From assembly GCA_017435965.1 (NCBI GenBank), contig JAFSEA010000110.1, positions 1 through 52,434 of the forward strand: a stretch of DNA of 52,434 nt. The letters run 5' to 3'. This stretch comes from Oscillospiraceae bacterium. GTDB taxonomy: Bacteria > Bacillota > Clostridia > Oscillospirales > JAAYXM01. Made by a program: the position numbers and the translations under genes. Of the stretch, positions 44,402-52,434 are shown piece after piece (the first letter of the stretch is position 1; every line of letters begins with the position of its first letter). Under the pieces are notes generated by a model. It did not search any database, was not told the origin of the DNA, and worked only from the letters and a program-made list of their open reading frames with translations.

Positions 44402-44785
44402 TTATTTCTTGATATAAGTTATCATCTCGCCGAAGCTGTCTTCAATCTGAAGAGTTTTTCCGTCGATTGTATACTTGAATGTATTAGGCTCGGAGCCATT
44501 GTCATAATAAAGAGTTACTTCCTCTCCTGTATCTCCATAAGAGAAGGTGAGCTCTCCGCCAAGGAAGAAGTATGAGCCTGTAGCATCCTCATTGAATACA
44601 TAATACATATCATCTGAATCTTCATATACCCATTTTCCGACAATCGGAGCTGCATTTGAAACTTCTTCCGTCTTTGTTTCTTCTGCCTTTTCTTCTTTCT
44701 TCGCTTCATCTCCGCAAGCTGCAAAAGCAAAGAACATAATACCTACGCACAAGATAGCCAATGTCATCATAAATATTTTCTTCAT
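44402..44785 (-). CDS. Small lipoprotein
   Basis: 127 residues; AAGGAG lies upstream of the ATG. The signal peptide ends in the lipobox FAAC (Cys at about 24), followed by an acidic, Lys/Glu-rich spacer (DEAKKEEKAEETKTEE) and a beta-rich domain starting IVGKWVYEDSDDMYYVFNED. The domain resembles small lipocalin-like DUF families of clostridia (GKW... pattern), with alternating strands to the end. Extracytoplasmic and membrane-anchored. The function is unknown. It lies between a lipoprotein and an SLH gene on the same strand. Confidence 0.75.
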   Translation of the reverse strand: MKKIFMMTLAILCVGIMFFAFAACGDEAKKEEKAEETKTEEVSNAAPIVGKWVYEDSDDMYYVFNEDATGSYFFLGGELTFSYGDTGEEVTLYYDNGSEPNTFKYTIDGKTLQIEDSFGEMITYIKK

Positions 44786-44955
44786 TTTTTCTTCTCCTTT
44801 TCAACATTATTAAAGTTTTTTATTGTTAGCCCCTTATATATAATTCATATCTATTGTACTTACAGAATCACAGGAAACAAGAATGCAAATTTCATTATTA
44901 AAAAGGCGAACCAGACTTTGCTTCCTGAAATGTCCCGAAGTTTTCTATGATATTT

Positions 44956-45597
44956 TTATTCTGTCATTGCCACATAATCAGTTATGTCCCACACGTCAGG
45001 GTTTGGAACAAACTTTCCGTCTCCACCCATTTGGGGCGAGAACTTGTGTCCGCTTAAGTTTCGTTCTGTGCTGATTTCAATGTTTGAATGCAAATCGGAA
45101 AGGTTACATTTTACGGTAAATGCTTCACCATTATATACGGTATGCACCTCGCCCGTGTCAAGATTTGTAATATCCACATCCTCCATATATCTCGGAACGA
45201 CAAGATACCATTCATCACCCTCAAAGTCTATATGTCCGATGTTCTCAATTGCGAAATCGTCCAAATCCGAAAAAATGCCTGCGATGTACGTATTTCTTGC
45301 TTCCATTCTGTCACCGTAACCGAGAAACGCTACCGCAAAGTATGGAGACCCGTCATATGAATCAAAGTCGAATACATTTGCATACTCGGTGCGATAATCG
45401 GCATCGTGATACACCATACCCGGGCCATCCGACACCTCAATTTCAATATCGCCCGTTGTCTCTTCCTCAACTTTGTCTAAAACTTCATTCTCAATATTAT
45501 CCGATGTTGTTTCCGACTTGGCTGTTTCTTCCGATTCGCAACCGAGAAGACTTGCAATAATCATCAAAAGTACAGCTGTCTTTAAAATATTTTTCAC
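44956..45597 (-). CDS. Lipoprotein of unknown function
   Basis: 213 residues with a GTG start; GGGGTGATC upstream overlaps the stop of the preceding gene (TGA), so translation is coupled. The lipobox LLGC puts the lipid-modified Cys near residue 20. An acidic spacer is followed by an aromatic- and Asp-rich beta domain (GPGMVYHDADYRTEYANVFD). No domain family is recognised. It is probably exposed on the outer face of the membrane. It belongs to the surface operon running from 51134. Confidence 0.7.
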   Translation of the reverse strand: MKNILKTAVLLMIIASLLGCESEETAKSETTSDNIENEVLDKVEEETTGDIEIEVSDGPGMVYHDADYRTEYANVFDFDSYDGSPYFAVAFLGYGDRMEARNTYIAGIFSDLDDFAIENIGHIDFEGDEWYLVVPRYMEDVDITNLDTGEVHTVYNGEAFTVKCNLSDLHSNIEISTERNLSGHKFSPQMGGDGKFVPNPDVWDITDYVAMTE

Positions 45598-45602
45598 TCA
45601 GA

Positions 45603-47207
45603 TCACCCCGCATACATTATGTTTTCAAAGCACTCTTCTTCCGGAATACCATTTACGGTTGTCGGTCGTACAGATGTGTCAACTCTGATTCTGAAAATTT
45701 CATCATCGGTTTTTGCATCGACAAAGCTTTCACCATCTGTCTGATACGGGAAGAGTTCAGTTCCCGAAGGAATTTGTGTTTTCCCCATATCGGGCAGAAG
45801 CTCTGCATCAAGTGACATTTTTGATGTAATATTATGCCCGTCACAGAGGGTGTATACCTTGTCCATCATTTCCGGGATACCGTTTTTTTCATTTGCCTTA
45901 AAGTTTGCCCATCCTGCTCTCGTTCCAAGAATTTCAAATTTTTTCGTGAGCCTGAAGGATGTGGGATCATTGATTACCTGTTTATACTTCAAATTTTCGG
46001 CTTCAATGAATTCATAATAGCGCTGAACATCATAAAGCTCATCTGCTATTTGCGGTTCTTCACCATTTAAATCCCATGTGTCAAGCATATGAAAATCGCC
46101 GTCCGACCACAATTCGGAATACAGATATGCTTTATCTCCGACACGAGCCAACGATACATCAAAATCATAAGCATATTTTATTTCATCCGTAACGGTTTTC
46201 CCGTTTACCGTAACCGAAAGCATATTGTAATTACCATATTCTTCAGTCCGTGTTGTGATTTCAACTGAATCCCTTTCGCCGTCTGTCGGATCAAGGTCGA
46301 AGTCTATCTTCTGTCCCATCGGCAATACCATTCCGTAGCTTTCGATGTCTGTCACGCTGTATTTGTCGTTGAACATCTCTGCGAAGTCTTCAAAATATAC
46401 TTTTGCGGAAAGCGGGCCTACGGTATACGCTGCAATGTCATATGGGCTGAACCAGATTGTGATACCCTGATAATCAACCGTCCAGTTGTAATCTTCTTCG
46501 GAATATCCTTTTAGAATCTCCAAAAGTGTTTCTTTATCAAATTCTACATAATCATATTTTTTGATAATTTCATCAACGAGAATTTCGGGCAGGTTTTCGA
46601 AATCAAAAACTACATCCGAAAGTGCAATTTCTTCGCCCGTTTCGGGATTCAGATTGACAGTTGCATAGTAGTAGTCGGGATGCACGCCGCCGCTGTATAC
46701 GGATGTTCCGTTCAGAACACTTACGATTGCAGAGTCTGCTCTTTGAATGTATGTATTTGTCTCACCCGAAATATATGTGGGGTTAAACTCATCTCCGACA
46801 AGGTCTTTTGCTGCATTGTCGAGCTCATACATCAAAGCCTTTGCACTTTCCTCGGCATCGGCATTGTGCTTATCAAACGCATTTTGGAGCTTCGGATACT
46901 TTTTTGCATCTGCATCGGCAAGGCGAAGCTTGTTCCAGAACGCACGTTCTACAACATTGTTTTCCTTACATTCCTCAATGAATTCGTCGCCGAGCATCAC
47001 GGAAAGCAATGCCACTTCATCCGGTTTGTAGTTTTCCTCTTCCCCAGAGCTGTCTGTATTGTCTTCAGGCGATATTTTCCCATCGGTTTGCTCTCCTGTG
47101 GAGTTGTCTGCGTTTTCTTTAGGGGAAGTATCGGATGTCTCCCCACATGAACAAATCAAAAGAAGTATACACACAGATAACATCAGACATAGTATTTTTC
47201 TCAACAT
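45603..47207 (-). CDS. Lipoprotein with DUF4163/DUF3298 (RsiV-like) domains
   Basis: 534 residues. The signal peptide ends in LLICSC (lipid Cys about 21), then comes a Ser/Asp/Glu-rich spacer. The centre has the DUF3298-type pattern seen in RsiV and PdaC N-terminal regions: NTYIQRADSAIVSVLNGTSV, YSGGVHPDYYYATVNLNPE, GEEIALSDVVFD and ITIWFSPYDIAAYTVGPLSA. In those relatives the domain binds lysozyme or acts beside cell-wall enzymes; the role here is unknown. The last 200 residues form a beta-rich extension not recognised. It is six bases from the next gene's GTG and shares the surface operon. Confidence 0.78.
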   Translation of the reverse strand: MLRKILCLMLSVCILLLICSCGETSDTSPKENADNSTGEQTDGKISPEDNTDSSGEEENYKPDEVALLSVMLGDEFIEECKENNVVERAFWNKLRLADADAKKYPKLQNAFDKHNADAEESAKALMYELDNAAKDLVGDEFNPTYISGETNTYIQRADSAIVSVLNGTSVYSGGVHPDYYYATVNLNPETGEEIALSDVVFDFENLPEILVDEIIKKYDYVEFDKETLLEILKGYSEEDYNWTVDYQGITIWFSPYDIAAYTVGPLSAKVYFEDFAEMFNDKYSVTDIESYGMVLPMGQKIDFDLDPTDGERDSVEITTRTEEYGNYNMLSVTVNGKTVTDEIKYAYDFDVSLARVGDKAYLYSELWSDGDFHMLDTWDLNGEEPQIADELYDVQRYYEFIEAENLKYKQVINDPTSFRLTKKFEILGTRAGWANFKANEKNGIPEMMDKVYTLCDGHNITSKMSLDAELLPDMGKTQIPSGTELFPYQTDGESFVDAKTDDEIFRIRVDTSVRPTTVNGIPEEECFENIMYAG

Positions 47208-47295
47208 TGAGTTTTCAGCTCCTCTCTCGTTGCATTTCCCGTATAATTATATTGCTCGTCGATTACTCCTTTTTCTCATTTTGATTAACATTAAA

Positions 47296-48717
47296 TCAGT
47301 TTATGATGTCGCTTGTATCAACAACGTGCATCGGCTGATATTTAACTACGATATCACCCGTTGACGGTGCTGCACCTTCTTCTTTGTCAAATACTATTCC
47401 CACATTGTCGCCCTTGCAGGTTTCATCTAAAGACTTATTGAACATCTGCAGATCTTCAGCAACACCGATTGCAATTACCTTATCGTTTCTGATAACGGAA
47501 ACCTTATCGCCTTTTCTGAGGATACCGTCTGCAACGCTTCCGACAACCTGATATGTCTTTCCAGCAGAAACGATTGAGTAACTGTCAACAGGCATTGAGA
47601 AGGGACCGTATACCTTGACGGCATCTGTTGTTATCGTAGTGCCTTCACTATCTGTGATTTTACAGGAAATAGCTTTGCCGAGAAGTGTGTTCTCCGCTTC
47701 AACCGAAAGAACGAGTGCCGAGGTAGATGCATCCTTTGCATAATCACCGTTTTCAATTTTCGTCTTCTGATTTCTGTAGCTGTTATACTGCCATTCGTAA
47801 GTATAAGGGCCTTTTCCTCCGAAAACCTGAACTGAAAGCTCATGCTTCACACCATAGGAGTCAAGCTCTGCACCTTCGGGCTGTTTATGAATGGTAAGCT
47901 CTGACTGAATCGGAGACTCTGTATTCGCTTCATGTTCTTTATTCGGAAGAACTTCTATCGCACCTTCTGTCACCTCGTCACCTTCAACAGTCGGAACTTT
48001 TATTTCCGGGTCATAATTCGTTTCCGGAAGAACTTCATATTTTGTTTCATCATTATCTGCGGTCTCTTCACCTTTCCCGGAATCTCCCGGTATATCAAAT
48101 TCAATTCTTCTGTCTTCATCCATCATACGGACAAGGATTGTTGCAACCTCACCTCTCTTGATATTCGCATGTGGGTTGCAGTTATGCTGAGCATCTACTC
48201 CCTGCAAAATTCCTGCACGATACATTTTATACACATAAGGAGCATAAACCGCTGTCATCGGAACATCGGGAATGGCATCATCGCTGATTGTGTTGATTGC
48301 CTTGAGTGCGTCATCTGTAAGTGCATTTGCAAAAATTTCTATATAACCTGCACGAGTTGCTTTTTCGTTGTAGTTATATTCCTTTGAGATAATCTTATTC
48401 TCTTTGCAGTAGTCAACGTATGTCTGATACCACGGATTTCCGTTTGCAAGCGTTACCTTACCCTCAACAGAGAGCTGATTCATACAAGCTGCAAGCTTGA
48501 TAGCTTCCGCATATGTGAGGTTATCATCCGGAGCAAATTTATCGGGTGACTTGCCATTTATGAGATTAAGCTGAGCCGCCGCAACAACATCGTCGTGATA
48601 CCAGGCGTTTTCCGGTACATCCGTAAAAGGATTGACGAAGTCCGATTCACCGTAAGCCACACCTGCCATTGTGAAAAGCATTGTAATTGCAAGAACGACT
48701 GATAATAATTTTTTCAT
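47296..48717 (-). CDS. SLH protein with Ig-like and EF-Tu domain II-like domains
   Basis: 473 residues; AGAGAGG lies upstream of the ATG. Residues 1-23 are a signal peptide. Residues about 27-200 hold three SLH repeats (NPFTDVPENAWYHDDVV, then YQTYVDYCKENKIIS, and a third with VYKMYRAGILQG). An acidic linker follows. Residues about 275-370 are an Ig-like domain (GGKGPYTYEWQYNS). Residues about 372-460 resemble domain II of translation elongation factors: VVGSVADGILRKGDKVSV, LQMFNKSLDE and GDNVGIVF, in the same order and spacing as EF-Tu GTVATGRV..., VEMFRKLLDE and GDNVGVLL. No G domain is present. It is 32 bases downstream of the larger paralogue and in the same operon. Confidence 0.82.
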   Translation of the reverse strand: MKKLLSVVLAITMLFTMAGVAYGESDFVNPFTDVPENAWYHDDVVAAAQLNLINGKSPDKFAPDDNLTYAEAIKLAACMNQLSVEGKVTLANGNPWYQTYVDYCKENKIISKEYNYNEKATRAGYIEIFANALTDDALKAINTISDDAIPDVPMTAVYAPYVYKMYRAGILQGVDAQHNCNPHANIKRGEVATILVRMMDEDRRIEFDIPGDSGKGEETADNDETKYEVLPETNYDPEIKVPTVEGDEVTEGAIEVLPNKEHEANTESPIQSELTIHKQPEGAELDSYGVKHELSVQVFGGKGPYTYEWQYNSYRNQKTKIENGDYAKDASTSALVLSVEAENTLLGKAISCKITDSEGTTITTDAVKVYGPFSMPVDSYSIVSAGKTYQVVGSVADGILRKGDKVSVIRNDKVIAIGVAEDLQMFNKSLDETCKGDNVGIVFDKEEGAAPSTGDIVVKYQPMHVVDTSDIIN

Positions 48718-48749
48718 TTTTATTTACCTCTCTTCTTTGTTTTTTATAG

Positions 48750-51134
48750 TTATGGCATTATAACTATCATACTGTCTTTGGTCGAGCTTTTCTCAAAGCT
48801 CACATTCGGATCGCTGGCGATGATTATATAAGCTTCTTTACTCGTCGCCTTTCTTCCCGTAGCATCCGTTACTGTGCAACGGAACTTGCAATCGGAATCC
48901 ATTTTTGTACCATCAACTAAAACTGTTAATGTGTCGGTGGTTTCACCTTCTGCCCATTCATAGTCCTTGTAAACCTTAAGATATCCGCCGCCTAACACAT
49001 CACTCGGATATGTGAACTCCCATTGATATTTGTAAGGTGCTTTTCCGCCCTCGCTGGCTACCTTAAACTGCACCTTTTCGCCGTGTTTTCCAACAACGTT
49101 TTCGGGATTAGCAGTTATATACATTGATTTCGGAAGAATTTTTGCAGAGTTTGAAACTATGCCATAAGTGCCATTTTTGATTCCGCATCTGTATTCGCAG
49201 TGACTTACAAAATCGGCCTTCTCAACCTGTATTTTAAGATTTTTTGTAGTTGCTCCTTTTGCCCAAGTATCGGTAGTCTCGATTTTTTTCCAACCATTTG
49301 TGTTGTCGTTTTTATAGTACCACTGATATGTTGCATTGCTGCATCGTGAGTAAGCATAGAACTGAACTTCATCACCGACATCCGCATAAACGTTACTCGG
49401 CTGATATGCAAGATACGGCGTTGTTTTTGGAACAACATACATGGTATTTGGTGTTTTTGTAAATCCCGTTGCATCGGTTACTTCACACTTATATTGTACA
49501 CGGTTTGTAAACTCAGCTTCATCAACGAGAATTTCAACCCTGTCTCCATTTACTTTATGCTTGCTATCGTTCTTAAGCTCTATATATCCGCGTGAGTTTT
49601 CGCTCATATACCATTTATATGTGTAGGGACCCTTGCCACCAAAAACATTGACTTTTACTTGTGTTTTCTCTCCTACATCCGCATTGTATACGCAAGGAGT
49701 TACATGCATCCATGCCTTAAAGCCGTAATCGCCCATATCTGTGAGTCTTTTTGCGAGTGTCTCGCCGAGGTTTTCAACCACCCATTCGTCATATGGGATT
49801 TTCTCGGGGTTTTCGATGTAGATTTCGCAGTTATCGCCTTCGGCTACGTCATCAATGCTCTTTTTGAACATTTCGAGTCTCGTAACGACACCGAAAACCT
49901 CGATGCCCTTCGACGGCATATGTATTGATACCGTCTCACCAACTCTGAGAGCACCCTTTTGAACTCTGCCGGAGAAAACATATCCGGAATTGTATTTGGT
50001 AACATTCTCAGGCTTGAAAATAAATACCTTTTCGGGTAATGTAACATAGTCGGAGATAACCGTCTGACCAAGTGCATCTGTGACTATGCAGCAGAACTGA
50101 CTTGAGGTGGAGTTATCAAGGTCAAACACCATGGAAAGCGTGTTGGTCTTCACGCCCTTGACATATTGAGATTCTGTAAATTCAGCCTTTTGGTTATATT
50201 TGCTGCGTACTTGCCAGCTGTATGTATAAGGAGATTTTCCGCCCGCTGCCTTGACTGTGTAGGTAAGTGTGTCGCCTTCGTCTGCAGAATCAATTTTTTC
50301 AGGCTCGACCACAATTTCAAGAGGCTCATACATATCGGGAGTTTCGACTATTTCTTCCTCTACCTTCGGCTCTTCCGGAACCTCGGGGAGAATTTCGGCA
50401 TCCTTCGGAATTTCGAAAAGCGGTTCTTCAGTCTTTGGTTCTTCGGTCTTTGGTTCTTCTTCGGGATTCTCACCGGTCATTGAGAACTTCATTCTTGCAT
50501 CTCTGTTCATCATTCTTGTGATGATTGCCGCAACCTCACTCCTCTTTATATTCACATTGGGGTTGAGGTCGTGCTTTTCATTTACGCCTGCGAGAATACC
50601 GGCACGATAAAGCATATATATTTCTTTTGCAAAGGAATTAGCACCGTGATAATCCGGGATGGAACCCATCGGAACTTCGTTTATGGCAACGAATTCTTCC
50701 TCGGGAAGTGCGTGGGCAAAAATATTGAAAAACTGTTCTCTGGTTGCAAATGTCGTGTAGTTGTATTCTGTAAATTTTGATATAATTTCTTTTTCCCTGC
50801 AGTAATCAAGATATGTCTGATACCAGGGCGTTCCATTTACAAGCGTTACCTTTTTGTTTGCGTAATATTCGTTCATACAAGCCGCGAGTTTTATTGCCTC
50901 GGCATATGTAAGATTGTCGTCCGGTGCATAGGTTGTGGGAGACTTTCCGTTGATAAGCCCCATTTCAACTGCACTCTTTACATCCTCATAGTACCATGCG
51001 GCAGGTGCAACGTCTTTAAAGAAATCGGCACTATCTTTTTCTTCCGCCATTGCCGGAATAATCATAAAGGACAAAGCGAGCAGGAAGCATAGCAGAAGTG
51101 AAATGCCCCGAAAAATTTTCTTCGACTTTCTCAT
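48750..51134 (-). CDS. Large SLH protein with several Ig-like domains and an EF-Tu domain II-like domain
   Basis: 794 residues. Residues 1-30 are a signal peptide (Arg/Lys start, hydrophobic core, AMA cleavage). SLH repeats lie at about 33-90, 100-150 and 155-210 (FKDVAPAAWYYEDV, FATREQFFNIFAHAL, YRAGILAGVNEKH). A Glu/Pro/Thr-rich linker follows (EEPKTEEPKTEEP). Ig-like domains begin at about 270-365 (GGKSPYTYSWQ) and recur three times after 470 (GGKGPYTYKWYMSE, NATYQWYYKN, GGKAPYKYQWEF). Residues about 370-445 resemble elongation-factor domain II (FSGRVQKGALRVGETVSI, RLEMFKKSIDD, EGDNCEIYI). The protein is anchored by SLH and likely exposed. First gene of the surface operon, about 40 bases from the palindromic promoter. 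Confidence 0.82.
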   Translation of the reverse strand: MRKSKKIFRGISLLLCFLLALSFMIIPAMAEEKDSADFFKDVAPAAWYYEDVKSAVEMGLINGKSPTTYAPDDNLTYAEAIKLAACMNEYYANKKVTLVNGTPWYQTYLDYCREKEIISKFTEYNYTTFATREQFFNIFAHALPEEEFVAINEVPMGSIPDYHGANSFAKEIYMLYRAGILAGVNEKHDLNPNVNIKRSEVAAIITRMMNRDARMKFSMTGENPEEEPKTEEPKTEEPLFEIPKDAEILPEVPEEPKVEEEIVETPDMYEPLEIVVEPEKIDSADEGDTLTYTVKAAGGKSPYTYSWQVRSKYNQKAEFTESQYVKGVKTNTLSMVFDLDNSTSSQFCCIVTDALGQTVISDYVTLPEKVFIFKPENVTKYNSGYVFSGRVQKGALRVGETVSIHMPSKGIEVFGVVTRLEMFKKSIDDVAEGDNCEIYIENPEKIPYDEWVVENLGETLAKRLTDMGDYGFKAWMHVTPCVYNADVGEKTQVKVNVFGGKGPYTYKWYMSENSRGYIELKNDSKHKVNGDRVEILVDEAEFTNRVQYKCEVTDATGFTKTPNTMYVVPKTTPYLAYQPSNVYADVGDEVQFYAYSRCSNATYQWYYKNDNTNGWKKIETTDTWAKGATTKNLKIQVEKADFVSHCEYRCGIKNGTYGIVSNSAKILPKSMYITANPENVVGKHGEKVQFKVASEGGKAPYKYQWEFTYPSDVLGGGYLKVYKDYEWAEGETTDTLTVLVDGTKMDSDCKFRCTVTDATGRKATSKEAYIIIASDPNVSFEKSSTKDSMIVIMP

Positions 51135-51164
51135 AAAATCTCCTCCTCAGAAGTTGATCCAATA

Positions 51165-51214
51165 TGCCTTTGACTAAGTTATTATATTGTGGTATAATAA
51201 CTTAGTCAAAGGCA
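51165..51214. promoter_or_regulatory. Perfectly symmetric divergent promoter
   Basis: A 22-base arm beginning TGCCTTTGACTAAG (51165-51186) and its exact reverse complement (51193-51214) are separated by TTGTGG. On the plus strand TTGACT (51170-51175), 17 bases, TATAAT (51193-51198) form a promoter toward the LuxR gene. By symmetry the minus strand has TTGACT (51209-51204), 17 bases, TATAAT (51186-51181) toward the SLH operon. Each -10 lies in the other's spacer, so the two directions compete or are controlled together. Confidence 0.8.
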
Positions 51215-51258
51215 GAACTGCTATTCTGTACCTTTGTTGCTTTAATTATACCCCCTCC

Positions 51259-51340
51259 CCACACCAAATCCGCCACCCTTATTCCAAAAAAAGTGTGGGA
51301 TTTGAATTTTTTCTTTCAAAAAGTGTGGCAGAAAGTGTGG
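51259..51340 (+). repeat. Three direct copies of AAGTGTGG (plus one inverted partial copy)
   Basis: AAGTGTGG occurs at 51291-51298, 51321-51328 and 51333-51340. GTGTGG also occurs inverted at 51264-51259. They lie in the 5' untranslated stretch of the LuxR gene, 44-125 bases before its ATG. Candidate protein-binding repeats. Confidence 0.5.
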
Positions 51341-51383
51341 GGTGGGTGTTTAGTATATTCACAAAATTCGAGGTGTCCCTGTT

Positions 51384-52430
51384 ATGAAAAAAACAATACT
51401 GCTTGTTGCAGTTTTATTTATGATGCTATCGTTCTTTTCGGGATGTGCTCCCATAGGCGACAAAACAATGAACATATCGATAATCTACGGAGCAATGTCT
51501 GTAATCTCACTTTTGCTCCTTATTGCATACAGATTTTTAATCAAAAAGAGAACTCCCTGGTTTTATCTGCTGTTTTCATCAGTCCTCATAGTGAACATAG
51601 GATATTTTCTTCTTTCTGCTTCCGAAACACTCAATACGGCACTTATCGCAAACCGCATTTCCTATTTCGGCTCGGTTTTCCTTCCGCTTTCAATGCTTAT
51701 GATAATTCTTAAAACGGCAAACCTCGGTTATAAGAAGTGGTTTCCGCCCACACTTGTGGCTATCAGCATAATCGTCTTTCTCGTTGCCGCAAGTCCCGGA
51801 TATCTCGATATCTACTACAAATCAACTTCAATAGAAAAAGTAAACGGAATAACCATTCTTTTAAAGGAATATGGACCTCTTCACTGCATTTATCTTTTCT
51901 ATCTGCTCATATATTTTTCTACAATGGTTGCAGCAATCATTTATGCTACTGTCAAAAAAAAGGTCAAATCAAATGCTCATTCCGTCATTCTTGCAATCAC
52001 CGTATTTGTAAATATCGGCGTGTGGCTTTTGGGTCAGCTTTCAAGAATAGAATTTGAATTTCTCTCCGTCTCCTACATAATCAGCGAGCTTTTCCTTTTA
52101 GGTCTCTATCTTATGCTCCAAGGAGAAACAGACATCCGGTCGGCAGAAGCACCCGTTTCTGTGCCCATCCCCACTCAGCCCGAACATATGCCGAACCCAT
52201 CTCAATCGGAATTCTTCATAAATAACCTCAAAACACTCACAAATACCGAGCGAAAAATATATGACCTGTATCTTAACGGTGCTACCACAAAAGAGATCAT
52301 GGCAAATCTCAATATAAAAGAAAACACTCTTAAATTCCACAACAAAAATCTCTATAGCAAACTCGGAGTCTCCTCCAGAAAAGAACTTATAGCAATAGCC
52401 ACGAGTATTAAAAATTCAAATCATATATAG
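51384..52430 (+). CDS. Membrane-bound LuxR-type regulator with 7TM-like sensor
   Basis: 348 residues; GAGGTGTCC precedes the ATG. Residues 1-250 contain about eight hydrophobic segments, resembling the N-terminal 7TM sensor of some clostridial histidine kinases; the first could be a signal with a lipobox-like FFSGC. A Pro/Ser-rich linker leads to a LuxR-type HTH at about 285-345 (LTNTERKIYDLYLNGATTKE, then NTLKFHNKNLYSKLGVSSR). There is no receiver or kinase domain, so this would be a one-component regulator that binds DNA from the membrane. It is divergent from the SLH operon across a shared palindromic promoter, and so is its likely controller. The stop is TAG followed at once by TAA. The gene ends four bases before the window end. 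Confidence 0.82.
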   Translation: MKKTILLVAVLFMMLSFFSGCAPIGDKTMNISIIYGAMSVISLLLLIAYRFLIKKRTPWFYLLFSSVLIVNIGYFLLSASETLNTALIANRISYFGSVFLPLSMLMIILKTANLGYKKWFPPTLVAISIIVFLVAASPGYLDIYYKSTSIEKVNGITILLKEYGPLHCIYLFYLLIYFSTMVAAIIYATVKKKVKSNAHSVILAITVFVNIGVWLLGQLSRIEFEFLSVSYIISELFLLGLYLMLQGETDIRSAEAPVSVPIPTQPEHMPNPSQSEFFINNLKTLTNTERKIYDLYLNGATTKEIMANLNIKENTLKFHNKNLYSKLGVSSRKELIAIATSIKNSNHI

Positions 52431-52434
52431 TAAA

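Noticed and set aside
51165-51214. Reading the palindrome as a simple transcription terminator
   Set aside because: No T-run follows on either strand, no gene ends there, and both strands hold consensus-like -35/-10 boxes with 17-base spacing.

Overview
The window looks like a chromosomal segment of an anaerobic Bacillota (Clostridia; probably an Oscillospirales/Ruminococcaceae-type gut or rumen bacterium). The evidence is the moderate-to-low GC, strong AGGAGG-type ribosome sites, TTGACA-17-TATAAT promoters, T-box leaders, S-layer-homology (SLH) surface proteins, lipoproteins with clostridial-style signal peptides, and glycosidases for rhamnose and fucose. I saw no rRNA, tRNA, CRISPR array, insertion sequence or phage gene. 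The assignment below order level is inference.

Left part (1-5.5 kb). On the minus strand: a T-box leader, an XRE-cupin-acyl-CoA synthetase fusion, a second T-box leader, a second such fusion, then the start of ilvE (branched-chain aminotransferase), cut by the window edge. The specifier triplets read best as Ile (ATC) and Val (GTA). At 22.3-26.5 kb a third T-box, with a clear Leu (CTC) specifier, controls a two-gene operon: a LeuA homologue lacking its catalytic metal ligands, and an acyl-CoA synthetase fused to a TIM barrel. My reading is that the synthetases activate isobutyrate, 2-methylbutyrate and isovalerate. Ferredoxin-dependent reductive carboxylation (enzymes not in this window) would then give the branched 2-oxoacids, which IlvE aminates to Val, Ile and Leu. 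Each branch would be switched by its own uncharged tRNA.

5.5-22.3 kb. A GH78 alpha-L-rhamnosidase and an M20 peptidase are divergent. An aminotransferase plus HpcH/HpaI aldolase pair is divergent from a GntR/FCD regulator. Next comes a giant surface protein (FG-GAP-like repeats, FN3, many divergent InlB-type repeats, poly-Gly linker, SLH) split into two reading frames by one in-frame TAG, followed by a TetR regulator with an apparent operator.

26.5-41.3 kb. A sugar-epimerase-like TIM barrel and a YaiI/YqxD protein form a pair. An XRE regulator is divergent from a small ribbon-helix-helix-like protein across a perfect inverted repeat. An EamA transporter is divergent from an AraC regulator. 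Three paralogous GH95 fucosidase-family enzymes are interleaved with a second AraC regulator, an opine-dehydrogenase-family enzyme, and an AT-rich island holding a possible small RNA and a small ADP-ribosyltransferase-like orphan.

41.3-52.4 kb. A minus-strand surface locus encodes three SLH proteins and three lipoproteins. Two of the SLH proteins carry a domain resembling translation-factor (EF-Tu) domain II. The locus is divergent from a membrane-bound LuxR-type regulator. The two directions share a perfectly palindromic promoter with 22-bp arms, in which each strand carries an equivalent -35/-10 pair.
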